Assembly: GCA_011799875.1 (NCBI GenBank)
Contig: CM022301.1
Span: forward strand, 14,234,443 to 14,298,442
Source: Thinopyrum elongatum
Lineage: Eukaryota > Streptophyta > Magnoliopsida > Poales > Poaceae
Direction: 5' to 3'
DNA length: 64,000 nt
This document shows, piece after piece, positions 47,220-57,570 of the stretch. The notes below the pieces were generated by a model. The model did not search any database and had not been told where the DNA came from. It saw only the letters and a program-made list of their open reading frames with translations. Position numbers and translations under genes: made by a program. How positions within the stretch are numbered: position 1 is the stretch's first letter; every line of letters begins with the position of its first letter.

Positions 47220-48545
47220 GCTGGTCCGGCTAGGGTAAATTTCGTTAGGCTGAGCTTCCTGATTCTTGGGACTCCCTATACGCTGCTCCTTGCGGCTAAC
47301 AACCTCCTCTTCGCACAGCGCGCGCCCGATTGGGTCGGCCCATCGATACCACGAGTGGACACCAGGGAGCGGGACAGTAGGCGCTGACCCAATCCACTTG
47401 GGCGACAGTTTTCAAATTTTGAAACATTTTTTTGAAAAATAAACAAGCATTGAAAAATGCAAAGATATTTTGATTTTTTTTTTAAATTTTGTTTTTTTTC
47501 TAAAAGTCATTTTTGGACTTTAATACATTTTTTAAAATTCTAAACATTATTTGTAAATTATGACCTTTTCTTGGAAAACCAACAATTTATGAAAAATGTG
47601 ATAGTTTATAATTTGTAGAATGTTTTAAAAAAATCTGATTTCTTTGATAACACAAACACCTTTTGAAATTCTGAACAAAATATGAGAATGGGAATATTTT
47701 GTTAAAACTTGAATATTTTTTAAAATTCAAATAAAAACTGAAATTTCCAAACATTTTTAAAAAGGAGACTTTTTGAAAAAGAAAAAAAAAGAAACAAAGA
47801 TAAAAATAAAAAGAACCCAAAGAAAACTGGCAAAAGAAACATAAGGAAAAAAGAACAGACGAAAACACTAGTAAAAATCGGATCAGAACCTTCTGGAAGG
47901 TTCCCAAAATCGGTAAAAGCCCAAAGGAACATTCTGGAACGTTCATAAAACCAGAGTGGCGCGGCTAAAATGGATCGGCTCTCCCCAAGCGCTAGCGTTA
48001 GTTCTCTATGCAAGCCCCGGCAATTTGAAGTTGAATGCTAAAATAGGGTTTACGCCAATTCTCCAAAAAATGTGCACTTTTTTGAATATTTTGAACAAAT
48101 TATAAAATTGAATATTTTTGTAAAAAATACGAATAATGTTTAGAATTTTGTACATTCTTAGAAAAAACAAACACCTTTTGAAATTCTAAACATTTTTTGA
48201 AAATTATAACAATTTTTTGGTGAACTAACAATTTATGAAAAGTGCTAATAGTTTTTAAATTTTTTTAAAATGGTATTTTTTTCACGCAGACAATTTTTGA
48301 AATTCCAGACAAAATTAGTAAATGGGAATATTTTTTTTAATTATGATTTTTTTAAAACTCATACAATTTTAAAATTGCAAACAAATTTTGAAATTTCTGA
48401 ACATTTTTAAAAATTAGACTTTTTGAAAAATAAAACAAGAAAAAGAGAAAAGCAAAAGAAATCAAAGAAAATCGGCAGAAGGAAAAAGAACAAACGAAGA
48501 CACCAGGAAAGTCGGATCGAAACCTTCTGAAAGGTTCCCAAAAAG
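47220..48545. repeat. GC box followed by two imperfect copies of a 0.5-0.6 kb AT-rich unit
   Basis: The units at about 47420-47910 and 48060-48545 share word order: ACAAACACCTTTTGAAATTC, GAATATTTT, GACTTTTTGAAAAA and finally ACCTTCTGGAAGGTTCCC (ACCTTCTGAAAGGTTCCC in the second). The GC box at 47220-47400 (CAGCGCGCGCCCGATTGGG) resembles others in the 37-43 kb region. Confidence 0.65.
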
Positions 48546-48916
48546 GGGGGCAGTGGCCCCCCTCCCCTGGCCTCAACATAGCTTCACGGTTGTGCACTAT
48601 CTATTTGATCGGCATTTAGTGGATGGAAGAATTTGGCGTTTTGCAATCTGTTTGACCAACACTTTAGAGAGAGCTAATCGCCAAATCCTTCCGGCCGCGT
48701 CTCTCCTCCTTGTGCTCGCTGGTGGGTTCCCTGGCTGCGTCTGCTACTCCCAGTGCATCGACATGTGCTGCGCATCGCCCCTCCCTCCCGCTGCAACCAT
48801 CTTCTCCCCTGCGGCGACAACAAATGTTGTGTTCGCCGGCAGAGGAGAAGATATGTAATTGTAGAGAGAGAGAGAGAGCACAATGTTGTAACAGAATTCT
48901 ACTATTTGCATGTCAG
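48546..48916. other. Spacer left of the VPS52 fragment
   Basis: Mixed composition with a GC-rich stretch at 48680-48830 and a short (GA)n run at 48866-48878. Frames on both strands lack known domains. It may belong to the element that carries the VPS52 fragment. Confidence 0.4.
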
Positions 48917-49299
48917 CGTTTTGACAAACTTGATCAAATCACTGAAATGCTTCGGAAGCAATTCCTCATGCACAAATGTTTATTATGCATCAAATCAACA
49001 CCAAACAGCATTGCTGACGTCTATTTGAGCTCTAAATCTGGAATAAAATCAAGAAATATGGTGAGCAGTATTTCTCTGGCCACAAAGAAATTCCGTGCCA
49101 ACAGAATGGCATAGTGCATACCACACATCTCTACTCCTAATGTCTGAGTTGGTGAATAACATCCACGGTTTATTTTCGCTGGTTTTTTTTCGTCACCTCC
49201 TACCCCCTCCCCACCCCACACACGCACTGTAGAAGAAAAAACCAGCCCTCAGGAAACACCGCTCCTCCCGATCTCCCGTCGAAAAGAAAAACGCAGGGA

Positions 49300-50300
49300 C
49301 GAGTCCCTCCTGTCCCCTAGCCCCTCGCGCGCTAGGGTTCCTCACGCCGCCGTCGCCGCCGCCGCCGCATGGGTGTTCGTCGACTGGCCCTGCCTCCGGC
49401 CGCCGCCGCCGCAGCCGCCCACCTCCATCCTCTCCCCAACCCCGTCGGCCTCCACTCCACTCCACTCCTCCGCGGGCGCCACCAAAGCGCCGCCGCCCTC
49501 TCCCCGCACCCGCTCCCAAGGACTCAGCCGGCGGCCAGACCCGCCCCTCCCACTCACCCAACTCTCTCTCCGTCGCCGCCATCTAGGCCGGCCGATTCCG
49601 GCGGCGTGTAGAACACTCCTCCTGTGCTCGCCTCGCGCCGCTGCGTGCCTGCGTCCACCCATCCGGCTGGATTCGCCGCTCCTCGGTGGCAAGGGCTTCG
49701 GTCGCCTCCAACTCCGGCGACTCCGGCGGTTCATCTCCGACGCCTACCCATCCCCCACGCGCAGCTCTGTCTCCTGGATGGACTTGCCCTGCTCGAGGAC
49801 GACCGGTTCTTCCTCAACCTCCAAGGACGCGCGCCATCGTCGAGCCTCCCTCCGTGGGACGCCATGGAGATGAAACTCCCCTCGACCAGGGTAGGTACCA
49901 ATTCCTCCTCTCCTACCCTTGTCTTCTTCTTCATCTCGAACATCTGATGTCTGCTTGTATTCTGTCAAGGAATTCAAGGGCATGTGGGAGAGGGAGGAGG
50001 TCCATGGAGAAGATGCTCTGCTCCGACCGTCCCTGCCTGCTACTACAACATGTCTTTTTTTTGTGCTTGTATTGCAGCAGCCATGTGTGTATCAAAAAAA
50101 TGGTCCAGTTTGCAGCAGTCACATGATATGGACATGTTTTTCATCACAATTGGATTTACTAGGCTAATTGGTGGTGGTTGCTGTTGTTGTTGTTTTAGCA
50201 GCAGCAGCAGCAGGCCGAGGGACGGTGGTGGCTGTGTGCAGGCAATGGAGGCGATGAGGAGCACGAGGGGGAGGCTGCTGCTCTTCTCCTTGGGTTGTAG
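49300..50300 (+). other. GC-rich possible captured gene start in the Helitron
   Basis: A CG-rich region is followed by a frame encoding LCLLDGLALLEDDRFFLNLQ, which meets a good donor (CAGG|GTAGGT) near 49889. It looks like a captured 5' region and first exon, but the source gene was not recognised. Overlapping frames on both strands are composition shadows. CAG/GTT runs lie at 50170-50215. Confidence 0.35.
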
Positions 50301-52433
50301 AAATTAATGTGGTTGTGTGAAAGAAGAATTTTCTTCTATTTTGTGATGCTGTTGTGTGCTGCTTCTGGCTTTACAATGCACATATATAGATTCTTCAAAG
50401 GAATTGGATGCTGATAATGACTGGTTGTGTACGACTCCTTGTTATGTAGAAGAGCATTCAAACTATGCTATCAATACTATGAAGATTAGAGCATTCAGTT
50501 TATGTTTCCAAGTGTTAGTAAATGTATTGCTGGACTATAGTGCGAACATCTTCTATATTGTTTGCAGCAATTCCAAAGCTTTCAACGTATGAAGTGCTAC
50601 AGCTTTTTTAGATCAATGAAATGTTGTAGTTAAGAGTTAAACTCCAATTTCACATGGGCCTCATATATTTCATCAACTATTTTGCATAGTAAGCATGGGA
50701 GGATCTCCTGGTGGAGTTTGGGAGAGGGGATGCACTGGGAGGAGGAGACGTCGTGGTGGCCAAGCACGGATGCAGCAGAAGAGGTAGGGTCGTTGCCGTA
50801 AACTAAGCGGGTCAACGAAGTCTGTGAGGCAGAAGTGCCATAGCGTACAGGTGAGTCAGTAGGTGCTCTTTTCTTATTTTTCAGTCGGTTCCGATTTTGG
50901 TGTTCTTTTTTGCATTCAAGTACGATGAATATTTGTATTAGTATCTCTTCTTTCTGCACATCAGGTTGTTTTTTGTCCAAACTACTTTGAAGATATATAG
51001 ACCAAATTGTAGAAAGCTATAAAGGGTCATGTGTTATTGATGTGATTAACGTTTTAAAACTACAAATCTATAATCTGAACCGAACTAAGTTTTCATTCAG
51101 TAAGTTATAATTTTAGTCTAAGCATTGATTTTTAACTTCTCTCCTTGTATATCTTGGTTTTAAACATGAATATTACTATATTTTGATTTGTTCGGTACTT
51201 ACACATGACCATACTGAGGATTAAGCATATTATCATGTAACTGAACTGATTAACTCTGTAATCTCATGTAAAAATGCAGCGCCATGACCCGCTTGAAAGA
51301 GAGAAGGAGAGGGGTTGCCTCCCGTCAGTCTCATCCCTTCCCTTGTGCCAGCCATGAAAGAGACGAGGGAGAGCAGAGAGGAGCGCGGTGGCAAAGCGCT
51401 GATGCTGGCCGGTTGACGCATGGTTGACATGTCAGTCAAGGGTCCCTGCATCTATGGTGGTCGGCTCGCTGTGGTGGTCGACCACGCGCAGGTACACACA
51501 TAGGCATACCAAGATCGTTATTAATTAATCCATACTGTTTCATGTCGAGGTCAATGTTTAATTGGGGGAAGTGCTGTTGATTTTTTTATTCAGCCATGAG
51601 TGTTTAGTGTTGATTTTGAGGGCATTTTTAGGTGTTTTAGTTGAGCTAGCAAGGGGGCGTACTGGATCTGTCATCATTTTTTTGAAATGGGTGAAAGATG
51701 TTCAGCGTTGGCTCTATATTTTCAAGGGCATGTGCTACTCTGAAGATGCTTCAGCTGCATTTTTGTTTACCCATCATTCGGTGGCAAATCTCTGATTCCT
51801 CACGGGCTGCAGATGATGAGTACTCACATTTTTGGTCTTATTGATTTTGTCAGACTGATGGGTGCACGGCAAATTTTGGTCTTACTGATCTCGTCTGAGA
51901 GATAATCAGATAAAACGACACTTGACGCCCAACTAACCACACCTAGCTTAGCTTCACTAGCGGCCCTAATCAGTCACTCAACTCGTAGCTTGGTGTCATT
52001 CTGAATGATTCCATATCCGTTACGTAGATTCAACTGGATGCTCTTGCTTGATCCCTACATTATGCCCTACTCCTACCAAATTATTAGCAAGTACGTACTC
52101 GATCCATGGAATCTGTCGAGAAATGTATGGACCTTTTCCTTGTATATCTATACTAGAGGCATCATTTTGAAGTTAGTATTAATTCTGTCATACACTACAT
52201 TTTGAAGTTAGTATCCATTCATTCTGTTCTTGCAAAATATTTGAAACATAACTAGATGCTGCCATGTCGTCTGCCCTGCTTCTAGCACCTAACTATTTTC
52301 AGAACGTTGACTCTTAATGCTCAGTGACTGGATGCTGCCACGTCGTCTGCCCTGCTTCTAGCACCTAACTGTTTGCTCCCTTTTTTACTCCCCTGTCCTG
52401 TTATTAACGCAAGAACTCCTGTGTGTCGTGTAG
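50301..52433. other. Helitron interior without recognised genes
   Basis: AT-rich sequence; frames at 50630-50980 and 51233-51451 on the minus strand have no known domain. A direct repeat of about 45 bp (GCTGCCA(T/C)GTCGTCTGCCCT) occurs at about 52258 and 52333. Confidence 0.4.
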
Positions 52434-53372
52434 ATGAATGTTGATAAGCTGAAGAAGATGGCCGGTGCCGTGCGCCGCAGTCAAGGGCAGTGTTTAAATG
52501 TGCTTTCTGTGTTAACCTTGTTACTATTATCCATAGGTAGGGGCTGTTTGGATTGCAGCCCGAGGATGCCTTACCAAACTTTTGGCGTTGACCGTAAGCA
52601 ACGGTGTCCATTTGGTTCGTAGCCAAAGTTTTCTGCCCACGCCAATTTTTTGGTCATTCGTCCAACTTTAACGCCCGCACGCTGGCGAGACGGAGGCGGC
52701 GAAATCCTTTGCCAATAATTTGGCAAGCCTGATTTTGGCGGGGCTGACCTGGGCGTGAACCAAACAGGCACGTAGTGTCATTGGTTTTGCTACAAGCAGT
52801 AGCGTTTCCCGCTTTCAGCACATGATCTATTCTACAGGTATCCATTTTACCTGTGTAAATAGTTTGTTTCAGACCTAAAATGTTACCTCAGAACCAATAA
52901 TTTGTGGGCCTTGTGAACCATTGCTGATTTCCTGTGTAGAAATGCCAAATTTGAAGCGTGCTAGCTATGCATACTGATTATCATCCAAGCATGCTATTGT
53001 CACATTTCTAAATTGATTTTTCAGTGAATGCCATTTAGAGTGCGCATATCAGCTTATAGAGTACAAAAATATGAAACCTTTCTCCGCTTGTTATACTTAG
53101 TTTTCCTTCCACTGATGACATGAAGAAGGCAGTGCACAAGACCACAACCACCGATGACAAGAGACTTCAAAGCACTTTGAAAAGGGTAGGAGTCAACACC
53201 ATTCCTCGTATTGAAGAGGCCAACATTTAAAAGGATGACGTACTTATCCAAATTCAGAACCCGAAAGGTGAAATGCTGACATGTTGAACCATTTTACTTC
53301 TGCAGAACTAAGGATCCACTCACAAATTTCTTTTAACTATGGCATTTCTCGATTTCTTGCAGTGCAAGCTTC
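52434..53372 (+). pseudogene. BTF3: BTF3 / NAC-beta gene fragment captured in the Helitron
   Basis: Plant BTF3 is the beta subunit of the nascent-polypeptide-associated complex, which binds new chains at the ribosome. Piece 1 (52434-about 52490) starts with ATG after a TAG acceptor and reads MNVDKLKKMAGAVR, the family's N-terminus; the following glycine-rich codons are damaged. Piece 2 (about 53113-53267) reads KKAVHKTTTTDDKRLQSTLK, then RVGVNTIP; a TAA at 53227-53229 interrupts NI-KDD where the family has Phe. It ends CCGAAAG|GTGAAA, a good donor. Piece 3 starts at 53363 after a CAG acceptor and matches only VQAS before the similarity stops. Introns are retained, so capture was from genomic DNA. 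The remaining C-terminal half is absent. A MITE-like element lies in the first intron. Confidence 0.85.
52541..52770. mobile_element. Small MITE-like element in the BTF3 intron
   Basis: The left edge GGGCTGTTTGGATTGCAGCC and the complement of the right edge (GCCTGTTTGGTTCACGCCCA) are imperfect inverted repeats of the GGCTGTTTGG type common to grass hAT or Harbinger MITEs. GTAG borders both sides, but no full target duplication could be fixed. Confidence 0.45.
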
Positions 53373-54838
53373 ACCTTGCGCGTTGGCCTCCCAAACGACC
53401 ACTTTCGTTGGTCGGCATGAAGACAATGGCCATGCCAGTGTGGTGCAAGTCCTCCAGTTCACTTGGCGGCGCACCAACCCACGTGGGACGACACTTAGGA
53501 TGCACAACAGCCATGGGATAGAAGAAGACACGAGTGGATTTGAATGTCATCAGGGATGGGACCTCAAGCTCGTAGGCATAAAAGAATTTTTGCAGTATAG
53601 CACCCAATTGATTCACCCGTGATAATAAAGCTTAGAAAAGAGAGCACGGCCCAGTAGCTGGTTGTGCAGCAGGAGATGATATGTCTTTAGTTCTTCACAT
53701 AAACATCTTGATCTTTATTTTTTCTTCATACGGCCAACTATTGGCCAGGTTCTACCATTCTGAAGTAACTGAATTTGCCTTATTTCGTTTCATTAGTATT
53801 GCTGGGCTGCTGGCAGTTATTGTTCAGAAGCCTGATTGTATATTGATGGTGCACTTTGGCTGTCTTTATCCCAATTTAGGATGTTCTTATGGTGCTACAC
53901 AAATGTATATAGGCTATTACAATGTATGTTCCAGTAGCCTGATTGTTCATCATTATTAAATAGTAATTGTTGCCATTTTAAAGCCTGACTCTACAAGAAA
54001 ATACCTGACTCTACAAGAAAATACATCGGACAATTAGAAAACAAGGAACTGAGAAAAAACAAGCAAATACAGAGACCATATACTTGTTTGACTGCAACTC
54101 TGCAAGACTAAAATTAACGAAAAACTATATTTTTTAGATGAACAAACAGCTAGGCTAGTTGAGGAGCGATCTTCGGTAGCTCCCGGTCACTAGAGGAGTC
54201 AAAGATTGTCCGCTGAAAGACGGACAAGTGATCATGTTTTATCATTGTTTGAAAGGAGTAGTGAATGCTGATGTAAGTATATTTTTCGTTCAATGTAATG
54301 GAAGTGCAAATTTGTATATACTTTACCGGCATTATTTAGTGGATTTTATCATATCTAATATATTGGATTGTATACTGTGTTCTAATGGTGCCTCAGATAT
54401 ACTTTTTACAAAAGAAATAAGAAAGTACCAGGAAAAATAAATAGCATACAATATGCATGTCTAGCATAGTAACCGAGGTGTAGCATGTCTGCACATGTTG
54501 TATATTGGAGTTTGGTCATGTAGAGAGAAAGGAAGACATGAGGAAAGCTACTGTCTTCTTGCAAGATGCAAATGGACGAGGAAAATGAAAGCACGTTTGC
54601 TATTTGGTAGTTGCTTGAAATCAATTGTAGAGCAAGTCAATTTCTAGAGATAAATAGATGAGAGGTAGAGTACCGAGCTTGAGACGGGAAGGCCACGGTT
54701 GGCCCCGACATCTTGATGAGGGATCATCAAGAACGAGCTGGAGCAGGCGATGAAGTGGCTGACCACAACGTGACAAGCGGAGACGAGGTGGAGGCTTGAT
54801 GGTTCCAGGTGTTGGGTGGGTTGTCGGCGCCGGAGAAG

Positions 54839-54840
<2 letters not shown>
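53373..54840. other. Helitron interior, unassigned; possible minus-strand exon at 53373-53616
   Basis: Where BTF3 similarity ends, the opposite strand carries an 81-codon frame (MNQLGAILQKFFYAYELEVP and further) that ends at a donor-like CGCAAG|GTGAAG. It may be an exon of another captured gene in reverse orientation; the source is not recognised. The rest is AT-rich without genes. Confidence 0.35.
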
Positions 54841-54873
<33 letters not shown>

Positions 54874-54915
54874 GAGGGGGGGGGGGGGGGTGAAGGTTTT
54901 ATGGGGGGGGGGGTT
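54841..54915. repeat. (GT)n and poly-G microsatellite
   Basis: About 16 GT units are followed by two runs of 11 to 14 G. The frames across it are artefacts. Confidence 0.95.
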
Positions 54916-56207
54916 GAACGGATTGGCTCTCCGGTGTGGCATCAACACGGCAGAGTTGTCGGCTAGGGCGGGGCGGCGACATGTGGTTTGAGTGGGTCTG
55001 AGGAGGGTTCAACATGAGCAACGAAGAAAGAAAAAGAAGAAGAAGATCGCTCCAAAATCAAGTGACGATTTATAAATTATCATGTAACTTCATCGGCGAA
55101 ATTATCATGCTGGAACCGTGTTTGGTGGCTGCTACGACCCGTGCACACGAGAGGCCCGATGGTGACCACAACTGGGCAATGTTGCGAATGGTGATGCGGA
55201 TGCTGGAACCAGCAAACGATTTTGCTAGAACCGACTACTACCTGAGCTGCAACCAGGTTGCGGAATGTTGGAACCTTCGCCGATGAAGTTGCCACCGTAG
55301 ATATTTTCTGGATGCTTGAACTGGCAAAGGATTTTGCTGCATCCACGCCGCGACCGCGGGTGAAGGAGCTGCCACCACTACCGACGGTGTTGCGACAATG
55401 GAACGGAGCTACAATCATCGTCGGCGATTCTATGGTGGCGGGGGGAGGGGGCGTTTCTCCTATGCGTGCTGCAACAACTTCATCGACATTTTTCATATCT
55501 GAAATGGCCAACATGACGCAACCGGAAGGGAGGAAGAGGGAAGAGTTGCGACGACGATGAGGGTGGCAAGGTGCGACCTGCGGCGAGGTCGGTGGCCGGT
55601 GAGGGTGGCTCGTGAGGGGCCACGACCCACACTGGATGCGTGCATGAGAGGAGCGTTGTTGACGCAGTGCAGGAGACGTCTCGCGATAGGAGGCAAGGGT
55701 GAAAAAGGGTGGATCACAACCGTTTGGATGTGCTCGATCTAACGACTGGTATGCATGTTTGAATAGTACTTATGTTACACAGGGAGTAATGTAGAATGAA
55801 GTGAAACATGGAGGACATGACATCGTGGCAGAGTTAGCTGAGACATGTCAGGGGCGATGTTGAGGCCGGCGGCGGAAGAAATGGCCAAATGGGGTTCCTT
55901 AGCGCTAGCGAGAAGGCTGATGGATTCCGTGAAGCAATGCAATGCTGCAGCAACAACGTATTGGGTTCCATTTTCTGATGGAGAAGAACTGATACGGCGT
56001 GTGCGCTGTTTGTTCGTTCATCCATTTGATCCTTTCCTTTGTTCATTCATTTAATCCTTCCTTATTCCACTCAACTCAGATTCATTTACTTTTGCGCTTA
56101 CCCATGGTTTGATGGATCGAAAAATTTAGCGACATTACTTGCAACGAGGAATATCATATTTATTTTCAGTAAAACATGATCATGATGAACCAGGAAGATT
56201 TTTAAAA
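54916..56207. other. Helitron 3' part, degenerate repeat-like sequence
   Basis: From 55080 to 55500, words such as GCTGGAAC, GAGCTGCAACCAG and GCCACCAC(T/C) recur as at 18290-18720 and 22700-23200, which suggests a shared transposon-derived source. Frames at 55014-55286 and 55258-55560 have no known domain. No gene supported. Confidence 0.4.
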
Positions 56208-56238
56208 TGCCCGTGGCAACGCACGGGCATTCTACTAG
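56208..56238 (+). terminator. Helitron 3' hairpin and CTAG terminus
   Basis: An 8 bp perfect stem with a 6-base loop is followed by TTCTA and CTAG. This hairpin is thought to signal termination of rolling-circle transfer. The core GCCCGTG / CACGGGC with its loop and the CTAG tail is identical at 63273-63302. Confidence 0.88.
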
Positions 56239-56445
56239 TATATTGCAATGTTGCTCTTAATAACCTCCTCCAAGTGAAGTTGTGCTTTCCCACCGTCAGT
56301 GCCAGCTTCCTGTAAGAGAAAGATCACAACAGATTTGGAAACACAATGCACATAGTATTTTTGTACATTAATAATAAAAACATTTCCAACAGAAACAACT
56401 GCAATTGAAAGTACCAACCTTCAATATGGCAATTGTGAAATCATA

Positions 56446-56506
56446 CTACCTCCGTCCAGAAATTGACACATCCGTTTGAGCGACAATTATTTCTGGACGG
56501 AGGAAG
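56446..56506. mobile_element. Stowaway MITE, 61 bp, inside VPS52 exon B
   Basis: CTACCTCCGTCCAGAAAT and its complement ATTTCTGGACGGAGGAAG form the ends; the duplicated target TA is at 56444-56445 and 56507-56508. It is one of the shortest full-structure Stowaways expected. It splits the codons after INNY in the VPS52 fragment. Confidence 0.92.
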
Positions 56507-56923
56507 TAGTTGTTTATCAGGGAAACAATTTGCAATTTCGGTTTAGGGAACATCTTGTCCAACTTAACAAGCAAGTCTTCAATTGCTATCCATAATCGCT
56601 TAAAATTTAGAACAAGCTGCAAATGTGAAACCACTTCTTAAATTCCCATAGGCTACAAAAAAGGCCTTCCTATTGATGTCAAGGTGGTGAAGAATTCCAC
56701 AAAGGTAAATAATTGGCTTGACCTGTGGATGTCATCAACTAACTTGACGATCCCCATATTCAACATTGAGATGAACAAGAGACGCTGTAAATTCAGCATG
56801 TCTTCTAGTGACATAGTGAGGATGCACATCATCCTCTCAAAGTGTCTTAATATTAGCATTCCACAAGCTGCTCAAATGCAAGTGAAAGACCATCTTGAAG
56901 CGAGGCCAAAGTGACATGCCAAC

Positions 56924-57224
56924 CTGCCCATTGTGCAACATAAAAGATGATTCAAACTAATTTTGGAATGTGGAACAGAAGACGGACGCTCGTCCAATTT
57001 GCATGAGATTTCCTAAGGGTAACTCCCAAGTAGAGTTGATTTAAAAGTTTAAGGAGCAAACAAGGGAGTCAGAACAAGCCTTGTCTAGGTAAGAGTCCAA
57101 ACATCGAATTTGCCGCTTAAACATGATAAACTACACAAACATAAATTCCATTCAGATTTTTGTTTTGTAACAATGCCAGTTAACAGGTCATGCTAGCATG
57201 CTTTGCCACACGTTCAGTTGCCAA
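56924..57224. other. Spacer between VPS52 exon A and the second Helitron
   Basis: The intron upstream of exon A (acceptor TGGGCAG at 56930-56924 on the minus strand) and unassigned sequence. No earlier VPS52 exon was recognised here. Confidence 0.45.
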
Positions 57225-57570
57225 TCTCTACTCCTAATGTCTTAGTTGGTAGAATAGTCTTCACGGGTTTTTTTCGTCCCCCCCTTTTTGTCTGGTTTCT
57301 TTCGTCCCCCCTCCCACCATCACTCTCCACGCTGGTTTATTTTTTTCTCCACTCTTTTTTTAGCAACGTAGCACTTTCCTAACGTACAAAAAATCACGGA
57401 CTAAAATTTTCTAACTTATCCAAATCAATCGATCTCTCTTATCAATGCAATTTATTTTAGGAAACAAATAACAGATTTTAAGAAAATTAACATGTAAATA
57501 ATGACAAATAAACCTTATCATGAAAGCATTTATGTACCTATTTAATTTGTTATGGAATATTATTTTTTTA

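Larger units (their letters stand above)
49128..56238 (+). mobile_element. Helitron, about 7.1 kb, carrying gene fragments
   Basis: The 5' end TCTCTACTCCTAATGTCT starts at 49128 after an A. The 3' end has an 8 bp stem hairpin (TGCCCGTG / CACGGGCA at 56208-56229) nine bases before CTAG (56235-56238), followed by T. Insertion between A and T without target duplication, the TC start and the hairpin plus CTAG are Helitron hallmarks. Both ends match the Helitron at 57225-63302. The VPS52 fragment continues on either side, which supports the boundaries independently. No RepHel helicase was seen, so it is non-autonomous. Confidence 0.85.
48917..56923 (-). pseudogene. VPS52: VPS52 (GARP complex subunit) gene fragment, split by a Helitron and a Stowaway
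   Basis: Four pieces on the minus strand match the conserved C-terminal half of plant VPS52, a tethering factor for endosome-to-Golgi vesicles. Exon A (56923-56744): GMSLWPRFKMVFHLHLSSLW, later EDDVHPHYVTRRHAEF. Exon B (56616-56419): LLVKLDKMFPKPKLQIVSL, INNY. Exon C (56309-56239): EAGTDGGKAQLHLEEVIKSN. Exon D (48967-48917): EELLPKHFSDLIKFVKT. Introns keep splice signals, so it is a DNA-level copy, not a retrocopy. Defects: the Trp codon of LWEDD is TGA at 56837-56839; a 61 bp MITE sits in exon B; a 7.1 kb Helitron lies between exons C and D. Removing the MITE with one TA restores the exon B frame. Sequence before exon A and after exon D is absent. Identification is from memory of the family, without a search. 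Confidence 0.8.

Noticed and set aside
54809..54991. Frame with a run of CVCVCV
   Set aside because: It is a translation of the (GT)n and poly-G microsatellite.
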